Below are positions 1 to 10,428 of a stretch of 64,000 nucleotides of DNA, piece after piece; positions within the stretch are counted from its first letter, which is position 1, and each line of letters starts with the position of its first letter. Origin of the DNA: Arthrobacter sp. NEB 688 (lineage in GTDB: Bacteria; Actinomycetota; Actinomycetes; Actinomycetales; Dermatophilaceae); assembly GCF_013201035.1 (NCBI RefSeq), contig NZ_CP053707.1, positions 186,001 to 250,000 of the forward strand, in the 5' to 3' direction. The position numbers were made by a program, and so were the translations under genes. The notes beneath the pieces were generated by a model. It was not told the origin of the DNA. It saw only the letters and a program-made list of their open reading frames with translations, and searched no databases.

Positions 1-785
1 AGTGCGGGGTGCGGCACGGCGAGGGTGCGCCGGACGAACGCGGCGAGGACGACGAGGCCGCCGGCGAGGACGCCCAGCGTGGCCGGCGAGGCCCATCCCC
101 ACCGGTCGCTCTGGACGATGCCGAGGGCCAGCAGGGTGAGGCCGCCGGCGAGCAGGACGATGCCGAGCGGGTCGGGGAAGCGGGCCCGCGAGGCCTCGCG
201 CGACTCGGGCAGGAGGCGGGCGCCGAGGACGAGCGCGAGCAGCCCGACGGGCACGTTGACGAGGAAGGCCGCCCGCCAGTCCCAGGTCTGCACGAGGACC
301 GCGCCGAGGGCGGGGCCGGCGGCGGCCGCGAGCGCACCGGACGCACCCCAGACCGCGACGGCGACCGGGACGCGGGCGGGCGGGAAGACCGAGAGGACGA
401 GGGCGAGCGAGGCGGGGACGAGCGCGGCGGCGCCGAGCGCCTGGACCACGCGGAGCACGACGAGGAGGCCGGCCGACGGGGCCAGCGCGCAGAGGACGGA
501 GGCGAGCGTGAAGGCCACGAGCCCGACGAGGAAGACCCGCCGCCGCCCGAAGCGGTCGGCCATCCGGCCCGCCGGGACCAGCGCGGCCGCGAGCGCGATC
601 GTGTACGCCGAGAGGGTCCACGACATCGTCGCGAAGGACACCGTCGGGAAGCTGCGGCGCATGTCGTCGAAGGCGACGAACAGCACCTGCGCGTCGAGGA
701 AGACCATGAACACGGCGAGGCTGGCGACGGCGACGACCGCCCAGGGGTCGACCGGGCGGCGCGCTGCCGCGGCGTGAGCGTCCAT
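1..785 (-). CDS. MFS drug exporter, DHA2 (EmrB/QacA) type, C-terminus outside window
   Basis: Proton-driven multidrug-type exporter of the cytoplasmic membrane; the gene runs off the left edge, leaving the first 261 residues. The translation begins MDAHAAAARRPVDPWAVV, followed by hydrophobic helices. Motif A is visible as GRMADRFGRRRV after the second helix, and WDWRAAFLVNVPVG is the typical DHA2 signature after helix 5. Six to seven helices lie in the visible part; the family normally has 14. The ATG at 785 sits 8 nt downstream of a TANNNT -10 box. The gene is divergent from an HxlR regulator that probably represses it. The substrate cannot be predicted. Confidence 0.85.
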   Translation of the reverse strand, partial: MDAHAAAARRPVDPWAVVAVASLAVFMVFLDAQVLFVAFDDMRRSFPTVSFATMSWTLSAYTIALAAALVPAGRMADRFGRRRVFLVGLVAFTLASVLCALAPSAGLLVVLRVVQALGAAALVPASLALVLSVFPPARVPVAVAVWGASGALAAAAGPALGAVLVQTWDWRAAFLVNVPVGLLALVLGARLLPESREASRARFPDPLGIVLLAGGLTLLALGIVQSDRWGWASPATLGVLAGGLVVLAAFVRRTLAVPHPA

Positions 786-793
786 GGACGAGG

Positions 794-822
794 ACGCTAG
801 ACCCCGTGGTTGAGAAACTCAA
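794..822 (-). promoter_or_regulatory. Promoter of the MFS exporter gene
   Basis: On the minus strand TTGAGT (817-822), a 17-nt spacer and TAGCGT (794-799) form a good sigma70-type promoter. The -10 box lies 8 nt before the ATG, so the message would be leaderless or nearly so. The palindrome at 808-824 covers the -35 box. Confidence 0.55.
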
Positions 823-824
823 CC
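808..824. promoter_or_regulatory. Perfect inverted repeat, candidate HxlR operator
   Basis: GGTTGAG-AAA-CTCAACC is a perfect 7-bp dyad with a 3-bp centre, lying between the divergent exporter and regulator genes and overlapping the predicted exporter -35 box. HxlR proteins bind as dimers to such dyads, so repression of the exporter is the natural reading. This is inference from position and symmetry. Confidence 0.6.
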
Positions 825-826
825 GT

Positions 827-855
827 TTGATGGATGAAGTCAACCTGCCTACGAT
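827..855 (+). promoter_or_regulatory. Promoter of the HxlR regulator gene (leaderless)
   Basis: TTGATG (827-832), a 17-nt spacer and TACGAT (850-855) form a sigma70-type promoter. The GTG start at 862 is 6 nt beyond the -10 box, which implies a leaderless mRNA; there is no Shine-Dalgarno sequence. Confidence 0.6.
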
Positions 856-861
856 GGCGGT

Positions 862-1518
862 GTGCCCCACAAGAGCTACGACCAGTACTGCGGGATCGCG
901 GCCGCGCTCGACGTCGTCGGCGACCGCTGGACGCTGCTGGTCCTGCGCGAGCTCTCGTTCGGGCGGCGGCGCTTCACCGACCTGCGCACCGGCCTGCCGG
1001 GCATCGCGTCCAACCTGCTGACCGACCGGCTGCGCGACCTCGAGGACGCCGGGCTCGTCGAGCAGCAGGAGCTGCCCGCGCCGGCGGCCCGCACGGTCTA
1101 CGCGCTGACGGCCGACGGCCGGCGCATCGGCCCGGTGCTCGCGGCGCTGGCGAAGTTCGGGCTGCCGATGCTCGACGACCCCGTCGACGGCGGAGTCCGC
1201 CCGCGGACGGCGGTGCACGGGGTGCTGGCGCCCCTGCTCGACGGTGTCGCCGCGGCGGGGCGCGACCTGCTCGTGCGGTTCGAGCTGGACGGCGAGGAGC
1301 TCTGGCTCCAGGTCCGGGGCGGCCGGCTCGAGCGCGCCGACCGCACGGCCCGCCCCGACCTGGTCCTCACCGGTTCGGCCGCGGCCCTCGTCGAGCTCTG
1401 CCGTGGCACGGCCGACCTCGCGACGCTGTCACCGCGGATCACGGTGCGCGGGAGCCGAGCCGCGCAGAAGACGTTCCGCGAGCTCTTCCCCGTCGCGCAG
1501 GCTGTCCCGACCGCCTGA
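862..1518 (+). CDS. HxlR-family transcriptional regulator with C-terminal SCP2-like domain
   Basis: A 218-residue regulator. Residues 8-100 form the HxlR winged helix: an early Cys, the strand signature GDRWTLLVLRELSFG, the recognition-helix region GIASNLLTDRLRDLEDAGLV, then the wing. The remaining half, with DLLVRFELDGEELWLQVRGG, resembles the sterol-carrier (SCP2)-like ligand domain found on some actinobacterial HxlR proteins, so it may sense a hydrophobic ligand. The GTG at 862 is chosen because the family N-terminus (PHKSYDQYCG) begins there and a -10 box precedes it by 6 nt. It probably controls the divergent exporter through the dyad at 808-824. Confidence 0.88.
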   Translation: MPHKSYDQYCGIAAALDVVGDRWTLLVLRELSFGRRRFTDLRTGLPGIASNLLTDRLRDLEDAGLVEQQELPAPAARTVYALTADGRRIGPVLAALAKFGLPMLDDPVDGGVRPRTAVHGVLAPLLDGVAAAGRDLLVRFELDGEELWLQVRGGRLERADRTARPDLVLTGSAAALVELCRGTADLATLSPRITVRGSRAAQKTFRELFPVAQAVPTA

Positions 1519-1525
1519 CGACGCG

Positions 1526-1554
1526 CCTGCCGGGAGTCAGGGTCTCCCGGCAGG
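1526..1554. terminator. Bidirectional terminator hairpin
   Basis: CCTGCCGGGAG (1526-1536) pairs perfectly with CTCCCGGCAGG (1544-1554) around a 7-nt loop. It lies between the convergent regulator and SDR genes and can serve both. Confidence 0.75.
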
Positions 1555-1574
1555 TCCGCCCTCCACGACCGGCC

Positions 1575-2351
1575 TCAGCCGGCCGTGATGCCGCCGTCGA
1601 TGACGAGCTCGGAGCCGGTCACCCACGACGCCTCGTCCGAGGCCAGGTAGAGGACGCCCCAGGCGATGTCCATCGGCTCGCCCGGACGGCCGAGCGGGTG
1701 GACGGCGGAGAGCGCCTCGAAGAACGCCTGCCGGTCGCCGGTGTTGTCGCCGAGGAACTGGACCATCGGCGTCCACGTGTAGCTCGGGTGCACGGAGTTG
1801 ACCCGGATCTTGTAGCCGGCCTTCGCGACGTGCAGGGCCGCCGACTTGGTGAACAGCCGCACGGCGCCCTTCGAGGCGTTGTACGCAGCGAGGTTCTCGA
1901 TGCCGACGAGCCCGGCGATCGAGGAGATGTTGACGATGGAGCCGCCCTTCGGGTCCTGGTCCTTCATGACCCGGATGGCCTCGCGGGTGCCGAGGAAGAC
2001 CGCCTCGTTGTTGATCGCGTTGACCCGGCGGAAGTCCTCGAGGGTGGTGTCCTCGACGGTGGCGTCGACGACGATGCCCGCGTTGTTCACGACGATGTCG
2101 AGACGTCCGTGCTCCGCGACGATCCCGTCGACGACCTCCGTCCAGGCGGCCTCGTCGGTCGTGTCCTGGTGCAGGTAGGTGGCCTTGCCCCCGGCGGCCC
2201 GGATCTCCTCGGCGACCGTCGCGCCGTCGCCGTCGAGGACGTCCGTGAGGACGACGGTCGCACCCTCCTGGGCGAACAGGCGACCGGTGGCCTCGCCCAG
2301 CCCCCGGGCACCCCCCGTGATCAGTGCAACCTTGCCTTGGACTCGTTCCAT
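1575..2351 (-). CDS. Short-chain dehydrogenase/reductase (classical SDR, NAD-type)
   Basis: A 258-residue classical SDR oxidoreductase, cytoplasmic. The Rossmann glycine motif TGGARGLG is at 12-19; Asp37 at the end of strand 2 favours NAD(H) over NADP(H). NNAG is at 89-92, the catalytic Ser is in ISS near 142-144, and Tyr157 and Lys161 sit in YNASK. The C-terminal WVTGSELVIDGG is the usual cofactor-loop end. It resembles the group annotated as 3-alpha-(20-beta)-hydroxysteroid or glucose-1-dehydrogenase-like, but the substrate cannot be read from sequence. Single gene, convergent with the HxlR gene. Confidence 0.88.
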   Translation of the reverse strand: MERVQGKVALITGGARGLGEATGRLFAQEGATVVLTDVLDGDGATVAEEIRAAGGKATYLHQDTTDEAAWTEVVDGIVAEHGRLDIVVNNAGIVVDATVEDTTLEDFRRVNAINNEAVFLGTREAIRVMKDQDPKGGSIVNISSIAGLVGIENLAAYNASKGAVRLFTKSAALHVAKAGYKIRVNSVHPSYTWTPMVQFLGDNTGDRQAFFEALSAVHPLGRPGEPMDIAWGVLYLASDEASWVTGSELVIDGGITAG

Positions 2352-2528
2352 CGTGTCGCCTCTCTACGCTGAGATGGGTGTGGCGACGTCACGCTAGGTC
2401 CGGCCGCCGCACCGGTGGAGACGCACGCGGACCCGTCCGGCATGGTGCAGATGCACTACGCGCGACGGCCCCCCGCATCGCTATCGTCGAGGACCTCGAA
2501 CGGCACCGGCCGAGGGGCGGACCAGCGG

Positions 2529-2888
2529 ATGTACGTGTACGTCGTCGACGACGACGAGGTGACGCTCCAGATGATGGAGGTCGTCCTGGAGTCCGCCGGC
2601 CACCCCCACCGGACCTTCGCGCAGCCGCAGGAGGCGTTCCGCTGCCTCGGCCTGGAGCCGCTGCCCGACCTCGTCATCACCGACCTCGTCGCGGGGCCGC
2701 GGCGCGACGAGGGGTACCGGCTCATCTCACAGATCCGGGCGGACGCCCGCTTCGCCGCGGTGTCGGTCCTGGCCATCTCCGGGGTCACCGACGTGCGCGA
2801 CCTGGCCCGGGCGCGCGCCCTCGGCGCCGACCACTGCCTGCGCAAGCCCGTCGACATCGCCGAGCTGACCGAGCTGCTCGACCGGATG

Positions 2889-2900
<12 letters not shown>
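2529..2900 (+). CDS. Stand-alone response regulator receiver domain
   Basis: A 123-residue single-domain CheY-like receiver. The acidic triad start is VVDDDE near the N-terminus, the phospho-acceptor Asp is in LVITDL near residue 50, the Ser/Thr position is AISG and the conserved Lys is in RKPV near 107. There is no output domain. The ATG at 2529 is preferred over longer in-frame starts because the receiver fold begins there and GAGGGGCGG precedes it. Its last 12 nt overlap antisense the 3' end of the hybrid kinase gene, and the two probably act in one phosphorelay. The partner is inferred from neighbourhood only. Confidence 0.82.
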
Positions 2901-5891
<2,991 letters not shown>

Positions 5892-5972
5892 CGCTCTCCC
5901 GGAGTGAGGAAAGTCGGCAGCACGCTCCCGGCACCGTCGCCGGGGCATCAGTATCCACGCGTGGGGGGTCGG

Positions 5973-6629
5973 GTGTCACCGAGGCCGAAGGTGCTGCTGG
6001 TCGACGACCACCAGATGTTCGCCGAGCTGCTGGCCGAGAGCCTGACCGCGAGCGGCTTCGAGGTCGTGGGCATCTGCGCGACGCTCGACGCCGGGCTGAG
6101 CGCCGCGGCCGAGACCGGGCCCGACGTCGTCATCCTCGACCATCGGGTCCCGCCCGGGGCGGGCGCGAGCATGGTCACGACCTTCCGCCGGACGGCGCCG
6201 GCCGCGCGCATCCTCATGCTCACGGCGTCCGAGGAGCGCTCCGTGCTGTGGGAGGCGATGGACGCGGGCAGCGACGGGTTCGTCACCAAGCGCCAGTCGG
6301 TGGGGACCGTCATCGCCGCGGTCCACGCGGTCCTCGAGGGGCAGACGCCGGTCTCCCCCGACATGGTCGGCGCGCTCGTCGGGCGTCGGGCCGCGGTGCC
6401 GGGCGGGGACCTGTCCGGACGGGAGACGGAGATCCTCCAGCTGCTGGGGGCCGGATGGTCCAACCGCGACATCGCGACCCGCCTGCAGATCAGCCCCAAC
6501 ACGGTGCGCAACCACGTCCAGCACATCTTCGTGAAGCTCGACGCGCACTCGAAGCTCGAGGCCGTCGCCGTCGCCTCCCGGCTGGGGCTCCTGCACTCCG
6601 ACCGCAGCCGGACCGTCGACCCGTCCTGA
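5973..6629 (+). CDS. NarL/FixJ-family response regulator
   Basis: A 218-residue two-domain transcription factor. Receiver at 1-125: DDH near the start, phospho-acceptor Asp in VVILDH, the Thr of LMLTAS and Lys of VTKRQS. LuxR-type HTH at about 150-212: LSGRETEILQLLGAGWSNRDIA, then ISPNTVRNHVQHIFVKLDAHSKLEAV. The GTG at 5973 is chosen because the receiver starts just after it and GGGGGGTCGG precedes it; a longer in-frame start at 5886 would overlap the kinase start. It is separated from the divergent hybrid kinase by 81 nt and is its likely phosphorylation target. Confidence 0.87.
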   Translation: MSPRPKVLLVDDHQMFAELLAESLTASGFEVVGICATLDAGLSAAAETGPDVVILDHRVPPGAGASMVTTFRRTAPAARILMLTASEERSVLWEAMDAGSDGFVTKRQSVGTVIAAVHAVLEGQTPVSPDMVGALVGRRAAVPGGDLSGRETEILQLLGAGWSNRDIATRLQISPNTVRNHVQHIFVKLDAHSKLEAVAVASRLGLLHSDRSRTVDPS

Positions 6630-6767
6630 CGGCCGCGTCGGAGCGGTGCTCGGCCGCGTGCGTTGCTCGGGTCAGGACTACGTCGGCCACAGGCCCGCGA
6701 CAGGTGCCCGTCGGAACCTGAGGTGACGAGCGGCCACCCGGCCGCCGACCGACCCCAGGAGCACCCC

Positions 6768-7235
6768 ATGCGACCCAAGACCATCGGCCTGGCCGCCGCC
6801 TCTCTCGCGGCCGTCGGCGCCATCGCCCTCGGCGGCGCGAGCATCGCCTCGGCCGCCGAGGACTCGACCGCGTCCCCGAGCCCCTCCACCTCCGCCTCGG
6901 CGTCGTCGGGTGACCACGGGCGCGGGTCGCAGGACACCGCCGTCACCGGCAGCGAGTCCGACAAGGTCATCGCCGCCGTCAAGGCCGAGGACTCCGCCGC
7001 CACCATCGACACCGTCCGCAAGGACCCCGACGGCTCCTACGACGCCCTCGGCACCAAGGACGGCAGCCCCGTCTTCTACGAGGTGAGCGCCGACCTCAAG
7101 ACCGTCACCGCCAACACCCACGGACCCGGAGGAGGCCACGGCCCGGACGACTCGTCCGGCGGTGGCACGACGAGCACCGACCCCTCCGACGCCAACACGG
7201 CCACGACGAGCGCGACCACGACCGCCACCGTCTGA
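6768..7235 (+). CDS. Small secreted protein with PepSY-like core
   Basis: A 155-residue exported protein. An Arg-Lys N-terminus, a long Ala/Leu/Gly core and an ASA-AED cleavage site near residue 30 form a Sec signal peptide. Low-complexity Ser/Thr/Pro/Gly segments flank a central part (about 65-112) with DKVIAAVKAEDSAATIDTV and a second strand-rich half, which resembles a single PepSY-type domain; such domains often inhibit secreted peptidases. AGGAG lies 8 nt before the ATG. A strong hairpin at 7316 ends the unit. The function is not known and the PepSY assignment is tentative. Confidence 0.72.
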   Translation: MRPKTIGLAAASLAAVGAIALGGASIASAAEDSTASPSPSTSASASSGDHGRGSQDTAVTGSESDKVIAAVKAEDSAATIDTVRKDPDGSYDALGTKDGSPVFYEVSADLKTVTANTHGPGGGHGPDDSSGGGTTSTDPSDANTATTSATTTATV

Positions 7236-8041
7236 GCCGCAGCTCGCGAGGCGGCGCCGGCCGACTCCGCGCAGCCACCGGGCGCTGCCGTCGCGCAGAG
7301 GCCGTGGCACGCAGCACGGCGCCCCGCCCGACCTGGTGGTCGGACGGGGCGCCGTGGTGTCGGTCCGGCGGCTGTGGCGTCGGCTCCCCCTGCGGAGCCC
7401 GGCCAGGCCGCCCGGCCTGGAGTCCGTCCCACCGCGGGCCCCTGCGCCCTGGGTGGATGGCCTGCGCTCACGGTCCTCCGCCCTGCCGGAGTGGGTGAGC
7501 ATCGACCCGAACTGCTGGATTCACTTGTGTTCCCGAGGATCTCGGGTGGCTTCCCTGCCAAGCCCTGAGGGCTGTCGCAGAACGGTGTTCGTCGGGCCCC
7601 TGCAGACCCTCGGTCCTTCCTTCCTGCTGACGACGACTTTACCGGGCCTTTACTGTTCGCGCTCCGTTTCTGGATCTTCACGGCAAACATCGGCCGAACG
7701 GATGAGTCGAGGAACGCCACATCCGCCTACTGATTCCGAAGCAGTTCGGCGTCTTGAGCGCCGAAGCAGCAGACTTTCACATCGCGCCTCGGCCCGGATG
7801 GCCACGGCTACAGGGGGCGTGGGCCCTCGTGGGGCGATCGACCCGGCCCGCACGGATCCGCAGCGGTGCGAGAACCCCGGCCGGCGCGCAACGGCTGTTC
7901 AGCGGAGGGTTCGCGGCCTCACCACGGGAGGACCCCACATCGGCGGACCCGGGGCGGCGCGTCACCGATGACGGCCACCCTCGCCCTCGCCGGCGTGATG
8001 AGACGCAGCACCCTCTGGTCGAGGTGCCCGATGATGGGGCC
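7236..8041. other. Non-coding stretch with several hairpins
   Basis: About 800 bases without a convincing gene on either strand. Apart from the terminator at 7316 it holds CCCGAG-GAT-CTCGGG (7532-7546), AGCCCT-G-AGGGCT (7561-7573) and TTCGGCG-7nt-CGCCGAA (7745-7765). Bases 7600-7720 are noticeably less GC-rich than the surroundings. Open frames here have atypical, Arg/Pro/Ser-rich translations and are not believed. Confidence 0.5.
7316..7355 (+). terminator. Long GC hairpin after the secreted protein gene
   Basis: An 18-bp stem with one mismatch around the tetraloop TGGT: ACGGCGCCCCGCCCGACC pairs with the sequence ending GGGGCGCCGT. No U-tract follows, as is common in actinobacteria. Confidence 0.75.
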
Positions 8042-8530
8042 ATGGACCAGTGGCCGACAGTGGAAGAACTCATCCGAGCGGAGGACGAGATCGTCCTGCC
8101 CGGGCTCACCGAGCGGACGGCTTACGAGCTCGGCTGCCACGCGGTGGACGCCGGTCTGCAGCAGGGCCTGCCGATCGCGATCGGCGTCTGGCGTGGGGAG
8201 CGTCAGCTGTTCCACTGCGCGCTGCCGGGGTCGACGCAGGACAACAACGAGTGGCTGCGACGCAAGGGGCGAGTGGTGATGCGGTTCGAACGCTCGTCGC
8301 TGTACGTCGCCCGGCTGTGCAAGGACCAGGGAACCACTCTCGCCGAGAAGTTCGCGTTGCCCACGTCGCGGTTCGCCGCTGCCGGCGGGGCCGTCCCGCT
8401 GCGGGTCCGAGGGGCCGGTGTCGTGGGATGGATGGGGGTCTCCGGGTTGCCGCAGCTCGCCGACCACCAGTTCGTCATGGCGACGCTGCGGGACCACCTC
8501 GCCGCGGGGAGCCCGGGCCCGACGGGATGA
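8042..8530 (+). CDS. UPF0303 / heme-degrading-domain family protein
   Basis: A 162-residue cytoplasmic protein with the length and pattern of the UPF0303 (DUF336-related) family: an N-terminal helix LIRAEDEIVLPGL, then AYELG, GLPIAIGVWRGERQLFHCALPGST, DNNEWLRRKGRVVMRFERSS and a final GLPQLADHQFV. Members share the HbpS/GlcG-like fold, some of which bind heme, but no enzyme activity is firmly established. The ATG at 8042 gives the normal family length; longer in-frame starts add an Arg/Pro-rich stretch unlike the family. Monocistronic. Confidence 0.75.
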   Translation: MDQWPTVEELIRAEDEIVLPGLTERTAYELGCHAVDAGLQQGLPIAIGVWRGERQLFHCALPGSTQDNNEWLRRKGRVVMRFERSSLYVARLCKDQGTTLAEKFALPTSRFAAAGGAVPLRVRGAGVVGWMGVSGLPQLADHQFVMATLRDHLAAGSPGPTG

Positions 8531-8874
8531 CGCAGGTGGAAGTGCCCGCTCCTGGCCGATGAGCGTGTGTGCGGACGACCCCGCGACGGGCGGTCCCGTG
8601 GGGTTCGGGCCCTGCAGGAAGCCATGGACCACCACCTGGTGATCACCCGCGACGGCAGTCCAGCCGGGGGGCCTGCCGCACACTCGTGTGCCGCTGCACA
8701 GCGCCGAACTCCTGACGCCTGGATCAGCCGATGGTCCTGATGTGCGACACGGACCAATCCGGTCGCACCTCGGCTCCGAAGCACTGCGTGACCGGTCGCG
8801 TTCTGTAGCAGGGGCGTGACGCCGCCCGGCACCGGCGCCGGACGTCACCCGCAACCGATCAGCAGGGGTCTCCC
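8531..8874. other. Intergenic region upstream of the exopolysaccharide operon
   Basis: No gene is recognised. It holds a short dyad CACACTCGTGTG (8679-8690) and a TGACG...CGTCA pair near 8817-8847 just before the GT2 gene. A c-di-GMP riboswitch was looked for here and not seen. Confidence 0.4.
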
Positions 8875-10428
8875 GTGCGCTTTCGCATCGCTCTCGTCTG
8901 CCTGTCCTCCCTCGCTCTCCTCCTCCCGACCTCTGCGGCCCTGGCCGTCGAGTCGCCGCGCCCGGCGGTCTCCTCGGAGGCCACCCCGAGCCCGGTGCTC
9001 CCCGAGCAGGGCGGCTCGCTCGCCGACCCGCTGGGCGGCGGCATCCCCGCCGTCGGCGACCCGTCGACGGGCCCGGCACCGGTCGAGGTGACGGACCGGG
9101 TGCCGACCTCGGAGAACCCGTCGAGCGTGCTCGGCTGGGCCGGCGTGCTCCTGCTCGTCCTCGTGTCCCTCGTCCTGTCCGGGGTGGCCTTCACGACACT
9201 CGCGTGGATGCTGCACGCCTGGCGCACGCCGGAAGGCCTGCGCGCGACCCGGTTCGGCGGCCGCTCCAGCCGCGAGAAGCCGCTGCGCTTCAGCCTCCTG
9301 GTGCCGGCGCGGCACGAGGAGGCCGTGCTCGGCGACACCCTCGACACCCTGAGCGCGCTCGACTACGGCGACCTCGAGATCATCGCGATCGTCGGCGACG
9401 ACGACGAGGGCACGGCCGCCGTCGCGCACGCCGCCGCGAGGCGCCACCCCGGCCGCGTGCGGGTCGTCGTCGACTCCAGCGTCCCCAAGAACAAGCCGAA
9501 GGCCCTCAACACCGCACTGCGCGAGGTGACCGGCGACGTCGTCGGCGTCTTCGACGCGGAGGACGAGGTCCACAGCGACCTCCTCGCGCACATCGACGCG
9601 CGCTTCCACGAGACCAAGGCCGACATCGTCCAGGGCGGCGTGCAGCTGATGAACGTCCACACGACGTGGTGGTCGATGCGCAACTGCCTCGAGTACTACT
9701 TCTGGTTCCGCAGCCGCCTGCACTTCCACGCCGGTCAGCGGTTCATCCCGCTCGGCGGCAACACGGTCTTCATGCGCACCGACCTGCTGCGCGAGGTCGA
9801 CGGCTGGGACCCCGAGTGCCTCGCCGAGGACTGCGAGATCGGCGTGCGCGTCTCGACCCGCGGGGCCACCGTCGCCGTCGCCTACGACCCCGAGCTCGTC
9901 ACCCGCGAAGAGACCCCCGGCGCCCTCCCGTCGCTCATCAAGCAGCGCACCCGCTGGAACCAGGGCTTCCTCCAGGTGCTCGCCAAGGGCGTCTGGCGCG
10001 AGCTGCCGACCGCCCGCCAGCGGCTGCTGGCCCGCTACACGCTCTCGATGCCGTTCCTCCAGGCCTTCACCGGCCTGATGATCCCGGTCTCGCTCGGGCT
10101 CGTCCTCTTCGCGAAGGTCCCGACCTGGGTCAGCCTCGTCACCTTCCTCCCGCTCGTGCCGACCCTCGTCACGCTCGCCGTCGAGGCCGCCGGCCTCCAC
10201 GAGTTCGGCCGCGCCTACGACGTCAAGGTCCGGCTGCGCGACTACGCCGTCCTCGTCCTCGGGGCCTTCCCCTACCAGGTGCTCCTCGCGGGGGCCGCCG
10301 TGCGCGCGGTCTGGCGCGAGAAGCGCGGCCAGCGCGGCTGGGAGAAGACCGAGCACAGCAACCTCCACCGCACCCCGGCGCCGGCCCTCGCCCCGGTCGT
10401 CGAGCTCGCCGAGCGGAAGGCCTCCTGA
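8875..10428 (+). CDS. BcsA-like processive GT2 glycosyltransferase
   Basis: A 517-residue membrane glycosyltransferase, probably an exopolysaccharide synthase. A signal-like N-terminus (1-25) and a helix at 87-113 precede the GT-A domain. LLVPARHEEAV is at 141-151, GDDDE at 174-178, the DxD-type DAED at 227-230, the catalytic EDCE at 318-321 and the processivity motif QRTRW at 357-361, followed by four or so C-terminal helices. It lacks a PilZ domain, unlike proteobacterial BcsA. The GTG at 8875 has AGGGG 6 nt upstream. First gene of a five-gene operon with a GH8 glucanase, which suggests a cellulose- or beta-glucan-like product; the actual sugar is unknown. Confidence 0.85.
   Translation: MRFRIALVCLSSLALLLPTSAALAVESPRPAVSSEATPSPVLPEQGGSLADPLGGGIPAVGDPSTGPAPVEVTDRVPTSENPSSVLGWAGVLLLVLVSLVLSGVAFTTLAWMLHAWRTPEGLRATRFGGRSSREKPLRFSLLVPARHEEAVLGDTLDTLSALDYGDLEIIAIVGDDDEGTAAVAHAAARRHPGRVRVVVDSSVPKNKPKALNTALREVTGDVVGVFDAEDEVHSDLLAHIDARFHETKADIVQGGVQLMNVHTTWWSMRNCLEYYFWFRSRLHFHAGQRFIPLGGNTVFMRTDLLREVDGWDPECLAEDCEIGVRVSTRGATVAVAYDPELVTREETPGALPSLIKQRTRWNQGFLQVLAKGVWRELPTARQRLLARYTLSMPFLQAFTGLMIPVSLGLVLFAKVPTWVSLVTFLPLVPTLVTLAVEAAGLHEFGRAYDVKVRLRDYAVLVLGAFPYQVLLAGAAVRAVWREKRGQRGWEKTEHSNLHRTPAPALAPVVELAERKAS

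Noticed and set aside
9-800. Long plus-strand open frames rich in Arg, Glu and Gly opposite the exporter
   Set aside because: They are antisense shadows produced by GC-rich third positions; the minus strand encodes a clear MFS protein.
7076-7720. Minus-strand gene across the intergenic region
   Set aside because: The translation is Arg/Ser/Pro-rich without recognisable motifs and crosses a strong terminator hairpin.
8531-8874. c-di-GMP riboswitch ahead of the BcsA-like gene
   Set aside because: None of the conserved GEMM core sequences could be found.
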